Below are positions 29,171-39,110 of a stretch of DNA of 64,000 bases, piece after piece. The stretch covers positions 117,901-181,900 of the forward strand of contig JBBPIG010000012.1 in assembly GCA_038040445.1 (NCBI GenBank). The letters are read 5' to 3'. The stretch is from Acidobacteriota bacterium. Its GTDB lineage: Bacteria; Acidobacteriota; Blastocatellia; UBA7656. Under the pieces are notes generated by a model. It saw only the letters and a list, made by a program, of their open reading frames with translations, was not told where the DNA came from and did no database searches. Position numbers and translations under genes: made by a program. Every line of letters begins with the position of its first letter. The stretch's first letter is position 1.

Positions 29171-32100
29171 ATGACGAAAAAAGACGACGCCACAGCAACA
29201 GCGCTTTCCGAGATCTCTGATAGCGGGCTGATTTCGCATCTCGGCGCCGGGTTCTATCCGGTCAATGCTCAGTTCGAGTTCGCGATTGGAACCTTGCCAT
29301 ATCCTCCATCGAATGGCCCGTGGTTAGAGAGACTCTGTTTTCTTCTGCTGCGTAGCCAGGGATTCGTGCCGCGCTATTTTGGAAACTCCGGCCAGAAGGA
29401 CCGAGGCGTTGATCTCCTGGTGACCTCCGGTGATCAGTTGTTTGTCTATCAATGTAAGAATGTCCAGTCCTTCTCGCCTGGCGATATGGCGAAAGCGCTG
29501 AAACGCTTTGAAGACGAGTGGCTGAAATCGTCAGGTCTGCCAAAGCCCAACAAGTTTATTCTGTGCTGTCCATCCCTGCTTCGCGGGCGAGAGCCAAACG
29601 AGGATTGGACAAAGCTCGAACGCGATTTTCAGTCGAGAACCGGTGTCGACGTTGAATGTTGGCATCGCAACTTTCTCGACGAAACTCTCAAGTCCCTGCC
29701 GGACATCGTCGCCGAAGTCTTTTCAGATCAAATAGCCACGTTGTTCTGTGAGTGCGACGATTGGAACTACGATCAATTCTCACCCGTTGTCGCAGACTCG
29801 CCCGACCGTTACATCAAACGATACCAAGAACGCAAAGCTACTGACCGTATCTACCTCGATCCCGACCTGGCCGCTGAGTTCACCGAGAAGCTGGAACGGA
29901 ACGGCAGCGTGTTGATTATGGGACTTCCCGGTTCTGGCAAAACCACCACCTCGTTTGCGCTGGCAGAAGAGTTACCAAACAGGCGCACTTACTATGTCAC
30001 GTTGCGAGAGACCATATCCGACAACGATCTGGTAAATGGAATCGGAAACAGACTCAGCCGGCAAACGATCTTTCTGGTGGACGACTGCCAGGGCAGGTTC
30101 GCACAACTCGACAGCGTGATGAACAGGGTCAACAGGCTGCTACAGGGCAAACGCAATCAAGCCTTTTTTGTCTTCCTTACACGCACAACGCCCACGCCCG
30201 GCGATCTGGTTCGGGGCGACGATATGACGGAATTCGAGGAAGAGTTGAAACAGGCTGACTCTGTTCTGAGATTCACGGTCGATCAGCAGACATTCCGCCG
30301 CATCATTGAGCAGACCAAGCCCGAGTTTGGATCGCTTTCGGACGAGCGTTTGGCAAGCATCTACGAATTCACCGGCCATGACCTGTTCCTGCTCGACCAG
30401 ATGCTCGAAACGATCGACGACGAGAGGGGAATTGATGACCTCAACCTCGAATATCTTTTCGGGAAGACGATTGTCCGCTACTTCGGCAAGGGAACTGTTG
30501 ACCGGCCCGGCTTTATGAATCTGGCGGCGCTGGCGCAGTTCGAGATTGCGCCCCGCGTGGCCGGATTCCCAATTGATCTGGAAACCGAGGACGCGAGGGC
30601 GGCTGCCGAACTGGTTGTGCAGGCAGGCCGCCCGCCGCGTTATTTCTTCCTGCATTCCTCAGCTGCGGAGCTAGTCTTTCGCGCGCTGGTGAAGAATGAC
30701 GGAATCGAGGATCACGCCGGTACAGCAGCCGGTTACCTGATCCAATTTTTCAAAAGCCGCTCGCCCGATGACAAAGCTCTGGCGGACGATCTTTCGAAGG
30801 CGATCCGAAACCGTCTGAAGCTCGCAGACGATGAGGCGGAAGAGAATCGGTTGAAGAGCGCCTTCCTTGCCGACGAAGGAATCTATGCACTGATCGAAGG
30901 CAGTTTTGAAACGCTACCGCTCAACCTAGTGGCATCATGCCTGATCGCTTTGAAGAACTCTAGCTCGTCAGTGCTGGAGCGCTATCTAGCGTTGGTGGGC
31001 GGCAAAATTGAAGACGGAGCCGTGTTGAAATCGGCAGCCACCCACCCATTCTGGGAAAGCAACATGTTCTTGTGGCTGATGAAGAGAGCTTATCAGCCTT
31101 TGTTCATCATTCTGAGCAAACAATTCTCTGATAGTGGCGATCGCTCGTTACTGAGAACAACCGATCTCCCGGATTACCTTAGACTCCTCTCGACGATCGC
31201 CGGATCCGAAAAGCACGTGTGGTTTGAGTCGCTCAATCTCATACCGGATGATGAAATCGAGGCGATGATTCAGCGAACAATGAATGCCGGTCGCTCCATC
31301 GGCACGCTGCATTTCGCATTGCGTGAAGTGAAGCATAACGCCAAACCGTTGCTGATCCTATTGGAAGAGAAAATCGGCGCAGCACGATTCCTCCGCCTGA
31401 TCGCCGCCAACGGCTCGATCTTCGAGTTGTTCATGCTGATTCGGTACTCCTCGCTGCCGATGGCTGAGAAATTGATCGCTTCGCTCGACGACCCCCTGCT
31501 GGATCAACTAATCGAGCAGACCATCACGTTCGGGCGCTCCATTGGCACGCTCAACTTAGCGTTGCGCGAATTGAAGCAGAACGACGAAGCGTTGCTCACG
31601 CGTTTGGAAGGGAAGATTGGCGCGGCACGCTTGCTCCGCCTGATCGTTGCCAACGGCTCGATCTTCGAGTTGTTCATGCTTATTAAGAACTGCTCGCTGC
31701 CGATGAGTGAGAACCTGATCGCGGCGCTCGACAACCCGGTGCTGGATCAACTCGTCGACCAGACCATCTCCTCTGGACGCTCCATTGGTTCGCTACATTG
31801 GACGCTGGAGTATTTGAAACTGGCCAACGGTATGTTGCTGCGCAAGCTGGAAGAGAAGATCGGGGAGAGTCGCTGGTGGCGGCTTGTTTGTTCTTTTGGA
31901 TCGATCAGCATTCTAGTAGATCTGCTGCCAGCAATGGACAATTCATTCCGGCAAAGGTTCGTACAGGCGGCCAGGGGATTGTCCGCCGAAGCGTGGCAGA
32001 AACTGCTGCTGCAAAGAGATTTCTACGACCTTTGCTACTTCGTCAAGAACGTTCCATTCTTCTTTTCCGCGAAATTCCGCCCTGAGTTTCTCAAGCCGAT

Positions 32101-32980
32101 CTTTGTGACATTGATACAAGCCGGAGACTGGAAAGCGCGAAACACTGGATGGTCGCTGCTCTCCGCCGCAGAGGACTCAGTAGGCAAGAACTATCTGGTG
32201 AAATTGCTCTATGAACAGATCGGGGACATACAACCTGGCGCCTTGAGCTTCCCCGCTATCGCCGAAGCTGCTCACTGCGTGAATCTACTGTGGCGGCTGC
32301 TTCCGGCAAAGCGGAGAGAATTGCTCGACGCGTTGCATCGCTTCGTCGCGGAAGGCAAGCCGATTTACTGCGACCCGGCATATATGCGCTCGGTGCGTTT
32401 CCTCTTCTCAACGCTGGCCACTCCGCAGGCCGAAGATGCAGATGCTCGCATGATGCACGCCATCGGCAATGCGCCAGCAGTCGCGCCACTCTGTGCTAAG
32501 GCGACAACGCTGGATATGTTCCTCTACCTTTGGAATCTCTACGCTCTCTGGTTTGAATGGAAAAGTCCGCAGGAGAACTCTTTCGTCGGGTTCCTGCGTA
32601 TCGAGATTGTGGAAGCGACGATTGCCAGCTTGCCCAAACGGTTTCGCGCGGCCAAGGACGAGAAGGAAACTGGCAACCTCATAACATTGACAGGGCTGTT
32701 GTCGTTTCTCGGCGTGACCGTCGACCGGCCGAGCGCGGCGGAGGACTTCGCGTCGAGGCTCCTGTCTTTCGACAAGTTGATCGACCGTCTCGATGAGGAT
32801 CGACCTTTCATCCCGTCAGTCTTCTACCTGTTAGGATTGGAATGGCTCTATCAAGCGGATCGTGGCGTCCCAGCGGTCGTCTGGTGGGATGAGTTAGGAA
32901 AAGCGAACGACTACCCTGAAACTACTGCGGCGTTGGAGTACGTAAAAGTCGAAGCGACTAAGCGATCAAGAGTGTTTTAG
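29171..32980 (+). CDS. Restriction-endonuclease-like / STAND NTPase with tandem C-terminal repeats
   Basis: 1,269 residues from ATG 29171 (a TTG at 29117 is also open). (1) Residues 50-100: Mrr-like PD-(D/E)xK nuclease with E53 in the first helix (LERLCFLLLRSQGF), D81 in GVDLLV and Q94-x-K96 in YQCKN. (2) About 225-450: P-loop NTPase of STAND type, Walker A GLPGSGKTTT (251-260), Walker B TIFLVDDCQ, sensor-like FVFLTRTT. (3) A long helical superstructure with at least three repeats of about 80 residues (about 693-934), sharing GRSIGTL, EKIGAAR and ANGSIFELFMLI. This effector-NTPase-repeat order is typical of bacterial conflict ATPases of the nSTAND class: the repeats sense an invader and the nuclease attacks DNA. 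No partner gene is next to it, so it is probably self-contained. The target is unknown. Confidence 0.85.
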   Translation: MTKKDDATATALSEISDSGLISHLGAGFYPVNAQFEFAIGTLPYPPSNGPWLERLCFLLLRSQGFVPRYFGNSGQKDRGVDLLVTSGDQLFVYQCKNVQSFSPGDMAKALKRFEDEWLKSSGLPKPNKFILCCPSLLRGREPNEDWTKLERDFQSRTGVDVECWHRNFLDETLKSLPDIVAEVFSDQIATLFCECDDWNYDQFSPVVADSPDRYIKRYQERKATDRIYLDPDLAAEFTEKLERNGSVLIMGLPGSGKTTTSFALAEELPNRRTYYVTLRETISDNDLVNGIGNRLSRQTIFLVDDCQGRFAQLDSVMNRVNRLLQGKRNQAFFVFLTRTTPTPGDLVRGDDMTEFEEELKQADSVLRFTVDQQTFRRIIEQTKPEFGSLSDERLASIYEFTGHDLFLLDQMLETIDDERGIDDLNLEYLFGKTIVRYFGKGTVDRPGFMNLAALAQFEIAPRVAGFPIDLETEDARAAAELVVQAGRPPRYFFLHSSAAELVFRALVKNDGIEDHAGTAAGYLIQFFKSRSPDDKALADDLSKAIRNRLKLADDEAEENRLKSAFLADEGIYALIEGSFETLPLNLVASCLIALKNSSSSVLERYLALVGGKIEDGAVLKSAATHPFWESNMFLWLMKRAYQPLFIILSKQFSDSGDRSLLRTTDLPDYLRLLSTIAGSEKHVWFESLNLIPDDEIEAMIQRTMNAGRSIGTLHFALREVKHNAKPLLILLEEKIGAARFLRLIAANGSIFELFMLIRYSSLPMAEKLIASLDDPLLDQLIEQTITFGRSIGTLNLALRELKQNDEALLTRLEGKIGAARLLRLIVANGSIFELFMLIKNCSLPMSENLIAALDNPVLDQLVDQTISSGRSIGSLHWTLEYLKLANGMLLRKLEEKIGESRWWRLVCSFGSISILVDLLPAMDNSFRQRFVQAARGLSAEAWQKLLLQRDFYDLCYFVKNVPFFFSAKFRPEFLKPIFVTLIQAGDWKARNTGWSLLSAAEDSVGKNYLVKLLYEQIGDIQPGALSFPAIAEAAHCVNLLWRLLPAKRRELLDALHRFVAEGKPIYCDPAYMRSVRFLFSTLATPQAEDADARMMHAIGNAPAVAPLCAKATTLDMFLYLWNLYALWFEWKSPQENSFVGFLRIEIVEATIASLPKRFRAAKDEKETGNLITLTGLLSFLGVTVDRPSAAEDFASRLLSFDKLIDRLDEDRPFIPSVFYLLGLEWLYQADRGVPAVVWWDELGKANDYPETTAALEYVKVEATKRSRVF
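31247..31972 (+). repeat. Three tandem 240-243 bp coding repeats in STAND protein
   Basis: Units begin at 31247, 31487 and 31730. Units 1 and 2 share a 32-nt identical stretch encoding ANGSIFELFM and are clearly recent duplicates; unit 3 keeps GRSIGSL and EKIGESR but diverges after. The near-identity at DNA level suggests ongoing expansion or contraction of the sensor region. Confidence 0.85.
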
Positions 32981-33023
32981 CCGCTCGCTGTGTTGAAAAT
33001 CTATTGCGAGGGAGACTCACTAG

Positions 33024-33854
33024 TTGAGTTTTGCAAAGATGGAACGTGGACGGATGGAATCGAAGTCTGAGCACAAGATCAATCTGACGCTTGACGATCA
33101 CGATGAGCGCGGATGCGTGGCTCGCATCGTCGTCGATTATCAGGCGCGGCTCAATATTCTGAACAGCGAGTTGATCCGCCAACTAACCGAGGCGGTCAAC
33201 GGTCTTGCTGACAATGAACGGCTGCGAGTGTTGATTCTGACAGGCGCGGGCGACGGAGCCTTCATCGGCGGAGCTGATATCAACGAGATGGCTGCGCTGG
33301 ACAATTCGTCTGCGCGCGATTTCATCTCGCGATTGCATGAAGCCTGCGTCGCGCTGCGCGAGTTGCCGGTGCCGGTGATAGCCAGAATCTCCGGCTATTG
33401 TCTTGGCGCGGGATTGGAGATCGCGGCCTCGTGCGATCTGCGAGTTGCCGCCGACCATTCCACTTTCGGGATGCCCGAAGTCAGAGTCGGAATTCCCTCG
33501 GTCATTGAAGCCGCGCTGCTTCCGCGACTGATCGGATGGGGAAAGGCCGCCGAGTTGATCTACACAGGCGAGTCAATCTCGGCCTTCGAGGCTCTGGCTT
33601 GTGGCCTCGTCGAGCGAGTCGTCCCGCGCGAGCAGCTTGACCATGCTGTAGAGAGGTGGACGCAAGCGATTCTGGAAGCCGGCCCGCGTGCTGTGCGTTT
33701 GCAAAAGGAGTTGATCCGCGAGTGGGAACGATTGCCGCTCGATCAGGCGATTGAGCGAGGCATAGAGTCATTCGTTGCGGCCTATGATACCGACGAGCCT
33801 CGTGCAATGATGAAAGGATTTCTCGGGCGCCGGGAAAAGAAAACCGGGCTCTAG
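33024..33854 (+). CDS. Enoyl-CoA hydratase/isomerase family protein
   Basis: About 276 residues, crotonase fold. It has GAGDGAFIGGADINEM (oxyanion-hole Gly/Ala region) and GYCLGAGLEIAASCDLRVAA with the first catalytic Glu in GLE. FGMPEVRVGIPSVIEAALLP carries the second Glu in PEV, so hydratase activity is plausible. Start is unclear: TTG 33024 has GAGGGAG upstream, while ATG 33039 and ATG 33054 have weaker sites. The crotonase part begins near residue 25 in all cases. It ends 170 nt before the convergent thiolase. It hydrates an enoyl-CoA in the cytoplasm; chain length is unknown. Confidence 0.88.
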   Translation: MSFAKMERGRMESKSEHKINLTLDDHDERGCVARIVVDYQARLNILNSELIRQLTEAVNGLADNERLRVLILTGAGDGAFIGGADINEMAALDNSSARDFISRLHEACVALRELPVPVIARISGYCLGAGLEIAASCDLRVAADHSTFGMPEVRVGIPSVIEAALLPRLIGWGKAAELIYTGESISAFEALACGLVERVVPREQLDHAVERWTQAILEAGPRAVRLQKELIREWERLPLDQAIERGIESFVAAYDTDEPRAMMKGFLGRREKKTGL

Positions 33855-33895
33855 TGACTTGTAACGGCCATTTCGCTCGCGATCAAATGGGTATC

Positions 33896-34017
33896 GAAAT
33901 CCGTGCGAATCTGTCAAATCCGCGTCATCGGTGGTCTATGAGTTCGTAAGAATCGTCTTGCCAGCGCCGCATAGACCACGGATGACACTGATTCGACGGA
34001 TTTGCGCGGATACCGCT
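33896..34017. repeat. Inverted repeat between convergent genes
   Basis: Arms around 33896-33940 (AAATCCGTGCGAATCTGTCA ... GTGGTCTATG) and 33970-34014 (CATAGACCACGGATGACACT ...) are imperfect complements with 7-nt-like periodicity (AATCCGN). The position between the hydratase and thiolase stops suggests a bidirectional terminator or a mobile palindrome. Confidence 0.7.
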
Positions 34018-34023
34018 CCTTCA

Positions 34024-35211
34024 TTAGTTGCAAGCTTCGAACAAACCGGCCGCGCCTTGACCGCCCCCGATGCACATCGTCACCACGCCGTACTTCGCTT
34101 TGCGGCGCAGCATCTCGTTTGCAATCGTCCCAACCATCCGCGAGCCGGTCATCCCGAATGGATGGCCGATAGCGATCGAGCCGCCGTTGACGTTCAGCTT
34201 CGCCGGGTCTAGTCCAAGTTGATCGCGACAGTAGACAACCTGCACCGCGAATGCTTCGTTAAGCTCCCACAAGTCGATGTCATCGACCTGCAATCCATGA
34301 CGCTTGAGCAGTTTAGGCACCGCAAACACCGGCCCTATTCCCATCTCATCCGGCTCGCAGCCGGCAACCGCAAAGCCTCGGAAGATCAGCTTGGGCGTTA
34401 TTCCCAGCGCCCTGGCGCGGTCGGCTGACATCAGCAACGTCGCCGAAGCGCCGTCAGACAACTGCGATGAGTTGCCCGCCGTAACGGTTCCCTCTCCGCT
34501 GGTCTGATCGAAGTAAGGCTTCAACCCGGCGAGCCCCTCGAGCGTCGTGTCAGGCCGGTTGCACTCGTCGCGGTCGCACAGGTGTTCTTCCTTCTCGACG
34601 ATCTCCCCGGTCTTCTTGTCCAGAATTCCGCGGGTCACTTTCATCGGCGCGAGCTCCTCGTTGAAAAACCCCTGGGTATAGGCGCGGGCCGTGCGCTGCT
34701 GGCTCGACAGCGAGTAGATATCCTGCGCGTCGCGGCTGACCTTGTAACGCTTGGCGACGACTTCGGCGGTGTCACCCATCACCATGTAGATGCCCGGCTT
34801 GTGCTCGAGCACCCAGGGGTTCGGGTGGTTATCGCGTGACATCATCGTGATGCTCTCGACCCCACCGCCTATGGCTGCGTCGGCGCCCTCGTTCATGATC
34901 TGGTGGGCGGCCATCGCGATCGATTGCAGACCAGAAGAGCAGAAACGATTGACTGTCGTCGCGGCCACCGACACCGGCAGCCCGGCCCGGATCGTCGCTA
35001 CCCTGGCGACGTTGGTTCCCGAGACGCCGTGTGGCTGACCGCAGCCGAGGATCACGTCTTCGATTTCGGCGGGATCCAGTTGCGGCGTTTTGCGCAGCAC
35101 GTCCTTGATGCAATGCGCGGCCAGATCATCGGGGCGCGTCAAATTGAACGAGCCGCGAAACGATTTCGCCAGGGGCGTTCGCGAGCTCGCTACTACTACT
35201 GCCTCTCTCAT
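34024..35211 (-). CDS. Acetyl-CoA acyltransferase (thiolase)
   Basis: 395 residues from ATG 35211, six nt after AAGGAG (TTG 35217 also open). The N-terminal AVVVASSRTPLAKSFRGSFN is typical of degradative thiolases. The nucleophile is Cys91 in VNRFCSSGLQSI. NVNGGSIAIGHPFGMTGSRM carries the active-site His, and MCIGGGQGAAGLFE the second catalytic Cys. All catalytic residues are present. It cleaves 3-ketoacyl-CoA in the last step of beta-oxidation. It lies 31 nt downstream of the FadB-like gene, so the pair is one operon giving the last three steps of the cycle. Length and motifs match FadA/FadI/AtoB; exact class is not resolved. Confidence 0.95.
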   Translation of the reverse strand: MREAVVVASSRTPLAKSFRGSFNLTRPDDLAAHCIKDVLRKTPQLDPAEIEDVILGCGQPHGVSGTNVARVATIRAGLPVSVAATTVNRFCSSGLQSIAMAAHQIMNEGADAAIGGGVESITMMSRDNHPNPWVLEHKPGIYMVMGDTAEVVAKRYKVSRDAQDIYSLSSQQRTARAYTQGFFNEELAPMKVTRGILDKKTGEIVEKEEHLCDRDECNRPDTTLEGLAGLKPYFDQTSGEGTVTAGNSSQLSDGASATLLMSADRARALGITPKLIFRGFAVAGCEPDEMGIGPVFAVPKLLKRHGLQVDDIDLWELNEAFAVQVVYCRDQLGLDPAKLNVNGGSIAIGHPFGMTGSRMVGTIANEMLRRKAKYGVVTMCIGGGQGAAGLFEACN

Positions 35212-35242
35212 CGTCAACTCCTTTCCCTTATGAAGAAGTTCG

Positions 35243-37381
35243 TTACTTGCCTGACGCGGCGCGGCCCTTTTCCTTGTCGAAGTCCGCGAAGGTCTTGCCT
35301 TGCTCAGCGAGGGTTTTCAACAGCGGCGCTGGCTCCCACAACTCACCGTGCTGATCGTGAAATTCACAGACCCGGTCGTAAACTTTTTTCACTCCAACTG
35401 TATTGGCATACCACATCGGGCCGCCGCGCCACGCCGGATAGCCGTAGCCGTTGAGATAGATGATATCAATGTCCACTGCGCGCAAGGCGATGCCTTCTTC
35501 AAGAATCTTCGCGCCTTCGTTGATCAGCGCATATTGAGTGCGCTCGATGATCTCTTCGGGCGTGATCTTGCGACGCTCGATGCCGGCTTCTTCGGCGACG
35601 CGCTCGATCAGCTTCTCGACTTCCGGGTCGGGAATCCGATTCCTGTTTTCATCGTAGCGATACCAACCGGCGCCGGTCTTCTGTCCGTAGCGACCCATTT
35701 CACATAAGCGGTCGGCGAGCGCCGGCTGCCGGATGCCGGGCTTTTCAAGGTGTTTGTATTCCTTGCGAATCCGCCAGCCGACATCCAATCCCGCCAGGTC
35801 GCCCATCGCCAGCGGCCCCATCGCAAAACCGAAGTCGTACAACGCGCCGTCCACGTCCTGTGGCAGCGCGCCTTCTTCGACCAGGAACTGCGCTTCGCGG
35901 CCGTAGGGCGCGAGCATTCGATTACCGACAAATCCCCGGCAGTTCCCGACCAGCGCGCCAACCTTTTTCAACCGCTTCGCCAGCGCCATCGACGTCGCGA
36001 TCACCTCGGCGCTCGTCGCTTTGCCGCGCACCATTTCCAGCAAGCGCATCACGTTTGCCGGGCTGAAGTAGTGGTGGCCGATCACCCACTCCGGGCGTGA
36101 CGTAGCCGAGGCGATCTCATCAATATCAAGCGTCGAAGTATTCGACGCGAGCACCGCGTCCGGTTTGCAGATCTTGTCGAGTTCTGAGAACACTTCCTTC
36201 TTCAGTTCCATGCCTTCGAACACTGCTTCGGTCACGATGTCGGCCTCTTCAAAACCGTCGTAAGTCAGCGTCGGCGTGATCGAGGCCATTCGCTGGTCCA
36301 TAACCTCCTGGCTGAAGCGGCCTTTCTTGACTGAATTGGCGTAGTTCTTTTTGATCGTCGCCAGACCTCGATCCAGGAACTCTTGCGAGGTTTCTTTCAA
36401 CAGCACCGGGATGCCGGCGTTGGCGTAGTTCATAGCGATGCCGCCGCCCATCGTGCCCGCGCCGACTACGGCAGCTTTGCTAATCTCGAGGGTCTTGGTG
36501 TCTTTGGACAAGCCGGGAATCTTGGCGACCTCGCGCTCGCCGAAGAAGACGTGAATCAGCGCCTTGGATTGATCAGAGAATAGACATTCACGAAAGAGCT
36601 CGGTCTCGCGCTTGCAGCCTTCGTCGAAGGACAGCTTCGTCGAGGCTTCGACCGCTTCGATAGCCGCCAGCGGCGCCGTCATTCTGCGTCTGGTCTTTTT
36701 TGCTTGCTCGCGCGCGGCGGAAAAAGCCGCGGCGTTGGAATCCGGGTCGCCGAGTTTCTCATCACGTTCGCGCGTCTTCGGATGACGTTCATTCCTGGCA
36801 ATCGCTTCGCGGAGAAACTCGACGGCGCCCTGAAGCAGATCGCCTTCGATGATGCGATCGATGATTCCGGCTTTCAGCGCTTCGCTGGCTTTCACCGGTT
36901 CTCCGAAGGCGCACATCTCGACGGCCTTGGCGACGCCTGCCAAGCGCGGCAAACGCTGGGTGCCGGCGGCACCAGGAATGATTCCGAGTTTGACTTCCGG
37001 TTGTCCGACCTGCGCGGTTGGCGCGGCAACGCGATAGTGAAAGGCCATCGCTACTTCCAGCCCGCCGCCGAAAGCCGTACCGTGAATGGCCGCCACCGTG
37101 GGCTTAGGGCAATCTTCAATCGCCAACAGCAACGGCAGCAGGCTGCCCCGGCCTTTCTCGCCGGAAGTGACCTTGCCGAACTCTTTGATATCCGCGCCGG
37201 CGATAAAGGTCCGCCCGCCTCCTATCAACACGACGCCTTTGACTGAATCGTCTTCGGCTGCCGCTGCGATCGCAGCCGCTATGCCTTCCGGGACCCCAGG
37301 GCTCAGCGCATTGACCGGTGGATTATTGATGGTGATGATGGCAATCTCGCCTTCGCGTGTCTGTGAAACCAATTCGTTCAT
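35243..37381 (-). CDS. Bifunctional enoyl-CoA hydratase / 3-hydroxyacyl-CoA dehydrogenase (FadB/FadJ type)
   Basis: 712 residues. Residues 1-190 are a crotonase domain with [22 protein letters not shown], and catalytic Glu109 (GGGLEVA) and Glu129 (GQPEVKLG). From about 302 comes an NAD-binding Rossmann fold with GAGTMGGG at 307-314. Next is [15 protein letters not shown] with the dehydrogenase His near 441, and then two C-terminal dehydrogenase domains ([33 protein letters not shown]). ATG 37381 follows AAGGAG. It performs hydration and NAD-dependent oxidation of acyl-CoA in the cytoplasm, then hands over to the thiolase downstream. A leader inverted repeat lies upstream at 37443-37492. Confidence 0.95.
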   Translation of the reverse strand: MNELVSQTREGEIAIITINNPPVNALSPGVPEGIAAAIAAAAEDDSVKGVVLIGGGRTFIAGADIKEFGKVTSGEKGRGSLLPLLLAIEDCPKPTVAAIHGTAFGGGLEVAMAFHYRVAAPTAQVGQPEVKLGIIPGAAGTQRLPRLAGVAKAVEMCAFGEPVKASEALKAGIIDRIIEGDLLQGAVEFLREAIARNERHPKTRERDEKLGDPDSNAAAFSAAREQAKKTRRRMTAPLAAIEAVEASTKLSFDEGCKRETELFRECLFSDQSKALIHVFFGEREVAKIPGLSKDTKTLEISKAAVVGAGTMGGGIAMNYANAGIPVLLKETSQEFLDRGLATIKKNYANSVKKGRFSQEVMDQRMASITPTLTYDGFEEADIVTEAVFEGMELKKEVFSELDKICKPDAVLASNTSTLDIDEIASATSRPEWVIGHHYFSPANVMRLLEMVRGKATSAEVIATSMALAKRLKKVGALVGNCRGFVGNRMLAPYGREAQFLVEEGALPQDVDGALYDFGFAMGPLAMGDLAGLDVGWRIRKEYKHLEKPGIRQPALADRLCEMGRYGQKTGAGWYRYDENRNRIPDPEVEKLIERVAEEAGIERRKITPEEIIERTQYALINEGAKILEEGIALRAVDIDIIYLNGYGYPAWRGGPMWYANTVGVKKVYDRVCEFHDQHGELWEPAPLLKTLAEQGKTFADFDKEKGRAASGK

Positions 37382-37760
37382 TCATGACTCCTTAGTTAGT
37401 TAGTTTGATCGTCGAATACCATAGCATCGCTTGGGATGATCCCGCTGAAGCGCCGCTATCCTTAGAGCCGCTTCTCATCAAAGGCTTCAGCGCCACCGGG
37501 CAAGCACCATAGAATTTCAGGCCCACAAGGCCGCGTGTCAAGCAGTAAGCGGAATGTTCTCTTGCCATCCTTCAAAACACGCTGCTAGATTAGGCGCCGG
37601 CCGCAGCTCATCGATTCGTCCTGTGGGTTGTCTATGTCACTCGATTGCGCGTTGGTTCCGTAGTATCCGTGGTGTCTCGGCGCGCGCGATCGTCTGCACT
37701 TCAAAGTCTTAACCCCGACTAGCAGGATGTTCCGAAGGCAGACGGACAGGAGAGAACGCA
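37382..37760. other. Divergent spacer FadB-like / DUF2235 genes
   Basis: A 9-bp inverted repeat CGCTGAAGC (37443-37451) / GCTTCAGCG (37484-37492) lies 60 nt before the FadB start and could be an operator or leader hairpin. An AGGAGAG precedes 37761. I find no convincing sigma70 promoter and no small gene in the rest. Confidence 0.45.
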
Positions 37761-39044
37761 ATGTCTAGGAGTACCGGAAGCGAGACAGATCGCGACGTGC
37801 AAGAGGCGCACGCGTCTTTGCTCCAGATCGTGGGAGTTCCGCTCGTTTTCCTGGTGGTGGTCACCGCAGTGGGTTGGATTTTTAACGCTCCATTCGTAGG
37901 AGCCGTCATCGGCGCGGCACTAGGAGTCATAGTTCTTGGGATATATCTCTTTCAGATCAAGACCGGTAGGCTCTACTGGCGAGTTGCGACCTTGAATCTG
38001 TCCCAGCCAAGCGAGGCGCCGCGCAACCATATTATCTGCATCGACGGCACCGCGATGCACAAAGAAAAGAAGGGAAATGTTTACAGGTTCTACGATTCTA
38101 TTCAGGACGATTGCAAGCGCTACTATCGCGGGGTCGGCGTCAAGGACAACAAGGATGTGGCGCTCAGGGTTTTTAAGGTGGAACACGGCGGGACGGCGAT
38201 AGGCGGCGCCACCGGTCACGGCGCTACGGCGCTTTTGAGGCGGGCGTACTTTGATTTTGTGAAGGAGTATCGACCGGGCGATCGGATATTCATCTTTGGA
38301 TTCAGCAGAGGCGCGGCGATCGCGCGTGTGCTGGCCAACTGGATTTGTCGCGATGAAGGTCTACCGGAGTCCGTTAGGATCCAGTGTCTGAAACGATTGA
38401 CCAGGGAAGACTCAGTGGAAGACTTCGAGGCAAAATGGCCGGCGACAAAACACACCTGCCAGATCGAGATGCTGGGGCTTTGGGATACCGTTGCTGCCTT
38501 TGGAAATCCGTTTAATAAGAAAGACCCGTTCGATTTTACGATCCCAGACGGCGTAAAGAAGACTTACCACCTGGTGTCGATCGACGAGAAGCGGGGGACA
38601 TTTGACATCACTTTGATCAAGCACAATGGCCAGGATAATCGAGTCGAAGAGATTTGGTTTGCAGGCGACCATAGCAACGTCGGCGGCGGCCTGCCAGACT
38701 GCGGGCTGTCCGACATCAGCCTGCGCTTTATGATCAATCGTGCGTCTGGGGCAATCAACTTCACGAAAGAGGCAATCGAATTCAAGGGCCAACCGTTTAA
38801 GCTCAAACCCGAAAAGCAAAATGAGGTGGTCAAGCTCTTCTCGGAAGAGTCGGGGTGGTATTGGGGATCGAACATAATCCGAGCGTTCAGAGTTGAAAGC
38901 GAAGAGCCCGGGGCATTGCCTCACATTCACAAATCCGTTTTTGAGCTCAAAGAGGCACTGAAGCTGGCTGGCTGCAAGAAGTATTTGCAGAATGTCCCTG
39001 AGTTCACGGCGCGCGACGCCTACCGCCTTGAAGAGAGGGACTAG
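37761..39044 (+). CDS. Membrane-anchored DUF2235 alpha/beta hydrolase (Tle1-like)
   Basis: 427 residues. Two TM helices at about 24-42 and 46-66 precede a DUF2235 domain, the fold found in type VI Tle1 phospholipase effectors. Seen: IICIDGTAMH (90-100, typical opening strand), the nucleophile elbow FIFGFSRGAAIARVLANW with Ser182, LGLWDTVAAFG, and EIWFAGDHSNVGGGLPD near 292, which carries the Asp/His of the triad. The protein probably acts on lipids or esters at the inner face of the membrane. No VgrG, Hcp or PAAR genes are nearby, so an effector role is not supported; a housekeeping hydrolase is as likely. It is convergent with the WD40-caspase gene. Start ATG 37761 is preceded by AGGAGAG. 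Confidence 0.85.
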   Translation: MSRSTGSETDRDVQEAHASLLQIVGVPLVFLVVVTAVGWIFNAPFVGAVIGAALGVIVLGIYLFQIKTGRLYWRVATLNLSQPSEAPRNHIICIDGTAMHKEKKGNVYRFYDSIQDDCKRYYRGVGVKDNKDVALRVFKVEHGGTAIGGATGHGATALLRRAYFDFVKEYRPGDRIFIFGFSRGAAIARVLANWICRDEGLPESVRIQCLKRLTREDSVEDFEAKWPATKHTCQIEMLGLWDTVAAFGNPFNKKDPFDFTIPDGVKKTYHLVSIDEKRGTFDITLIKHNGQDNRVEEIWFAGDHSNVGGGLPDCGLSDISLRFMINRASGAINFTKEAIEFKGQPFKLKPEKQNEVVKLFSEESGWYWGSNIIRAFRVESEEPGALPHIHKSVFELKEALKLAGCKKYLQNVPEFTARDAYRLEERD

Positions 39045-39110
39045 CCGAACATCGGTAAGGCGTCAGATCATCCTGCCATCCAGGCTCAAAGCCCCGCAGC
39101 CATCGACCAT

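Noticed and set aside
37761..39044. Type VI secretion effector locus
   Set aside because: DUF2235 is shared with Tle1 effectors but no VgrG, PAAR, adaptor or immunity gene is nearby and the protein has its own membrane helices.
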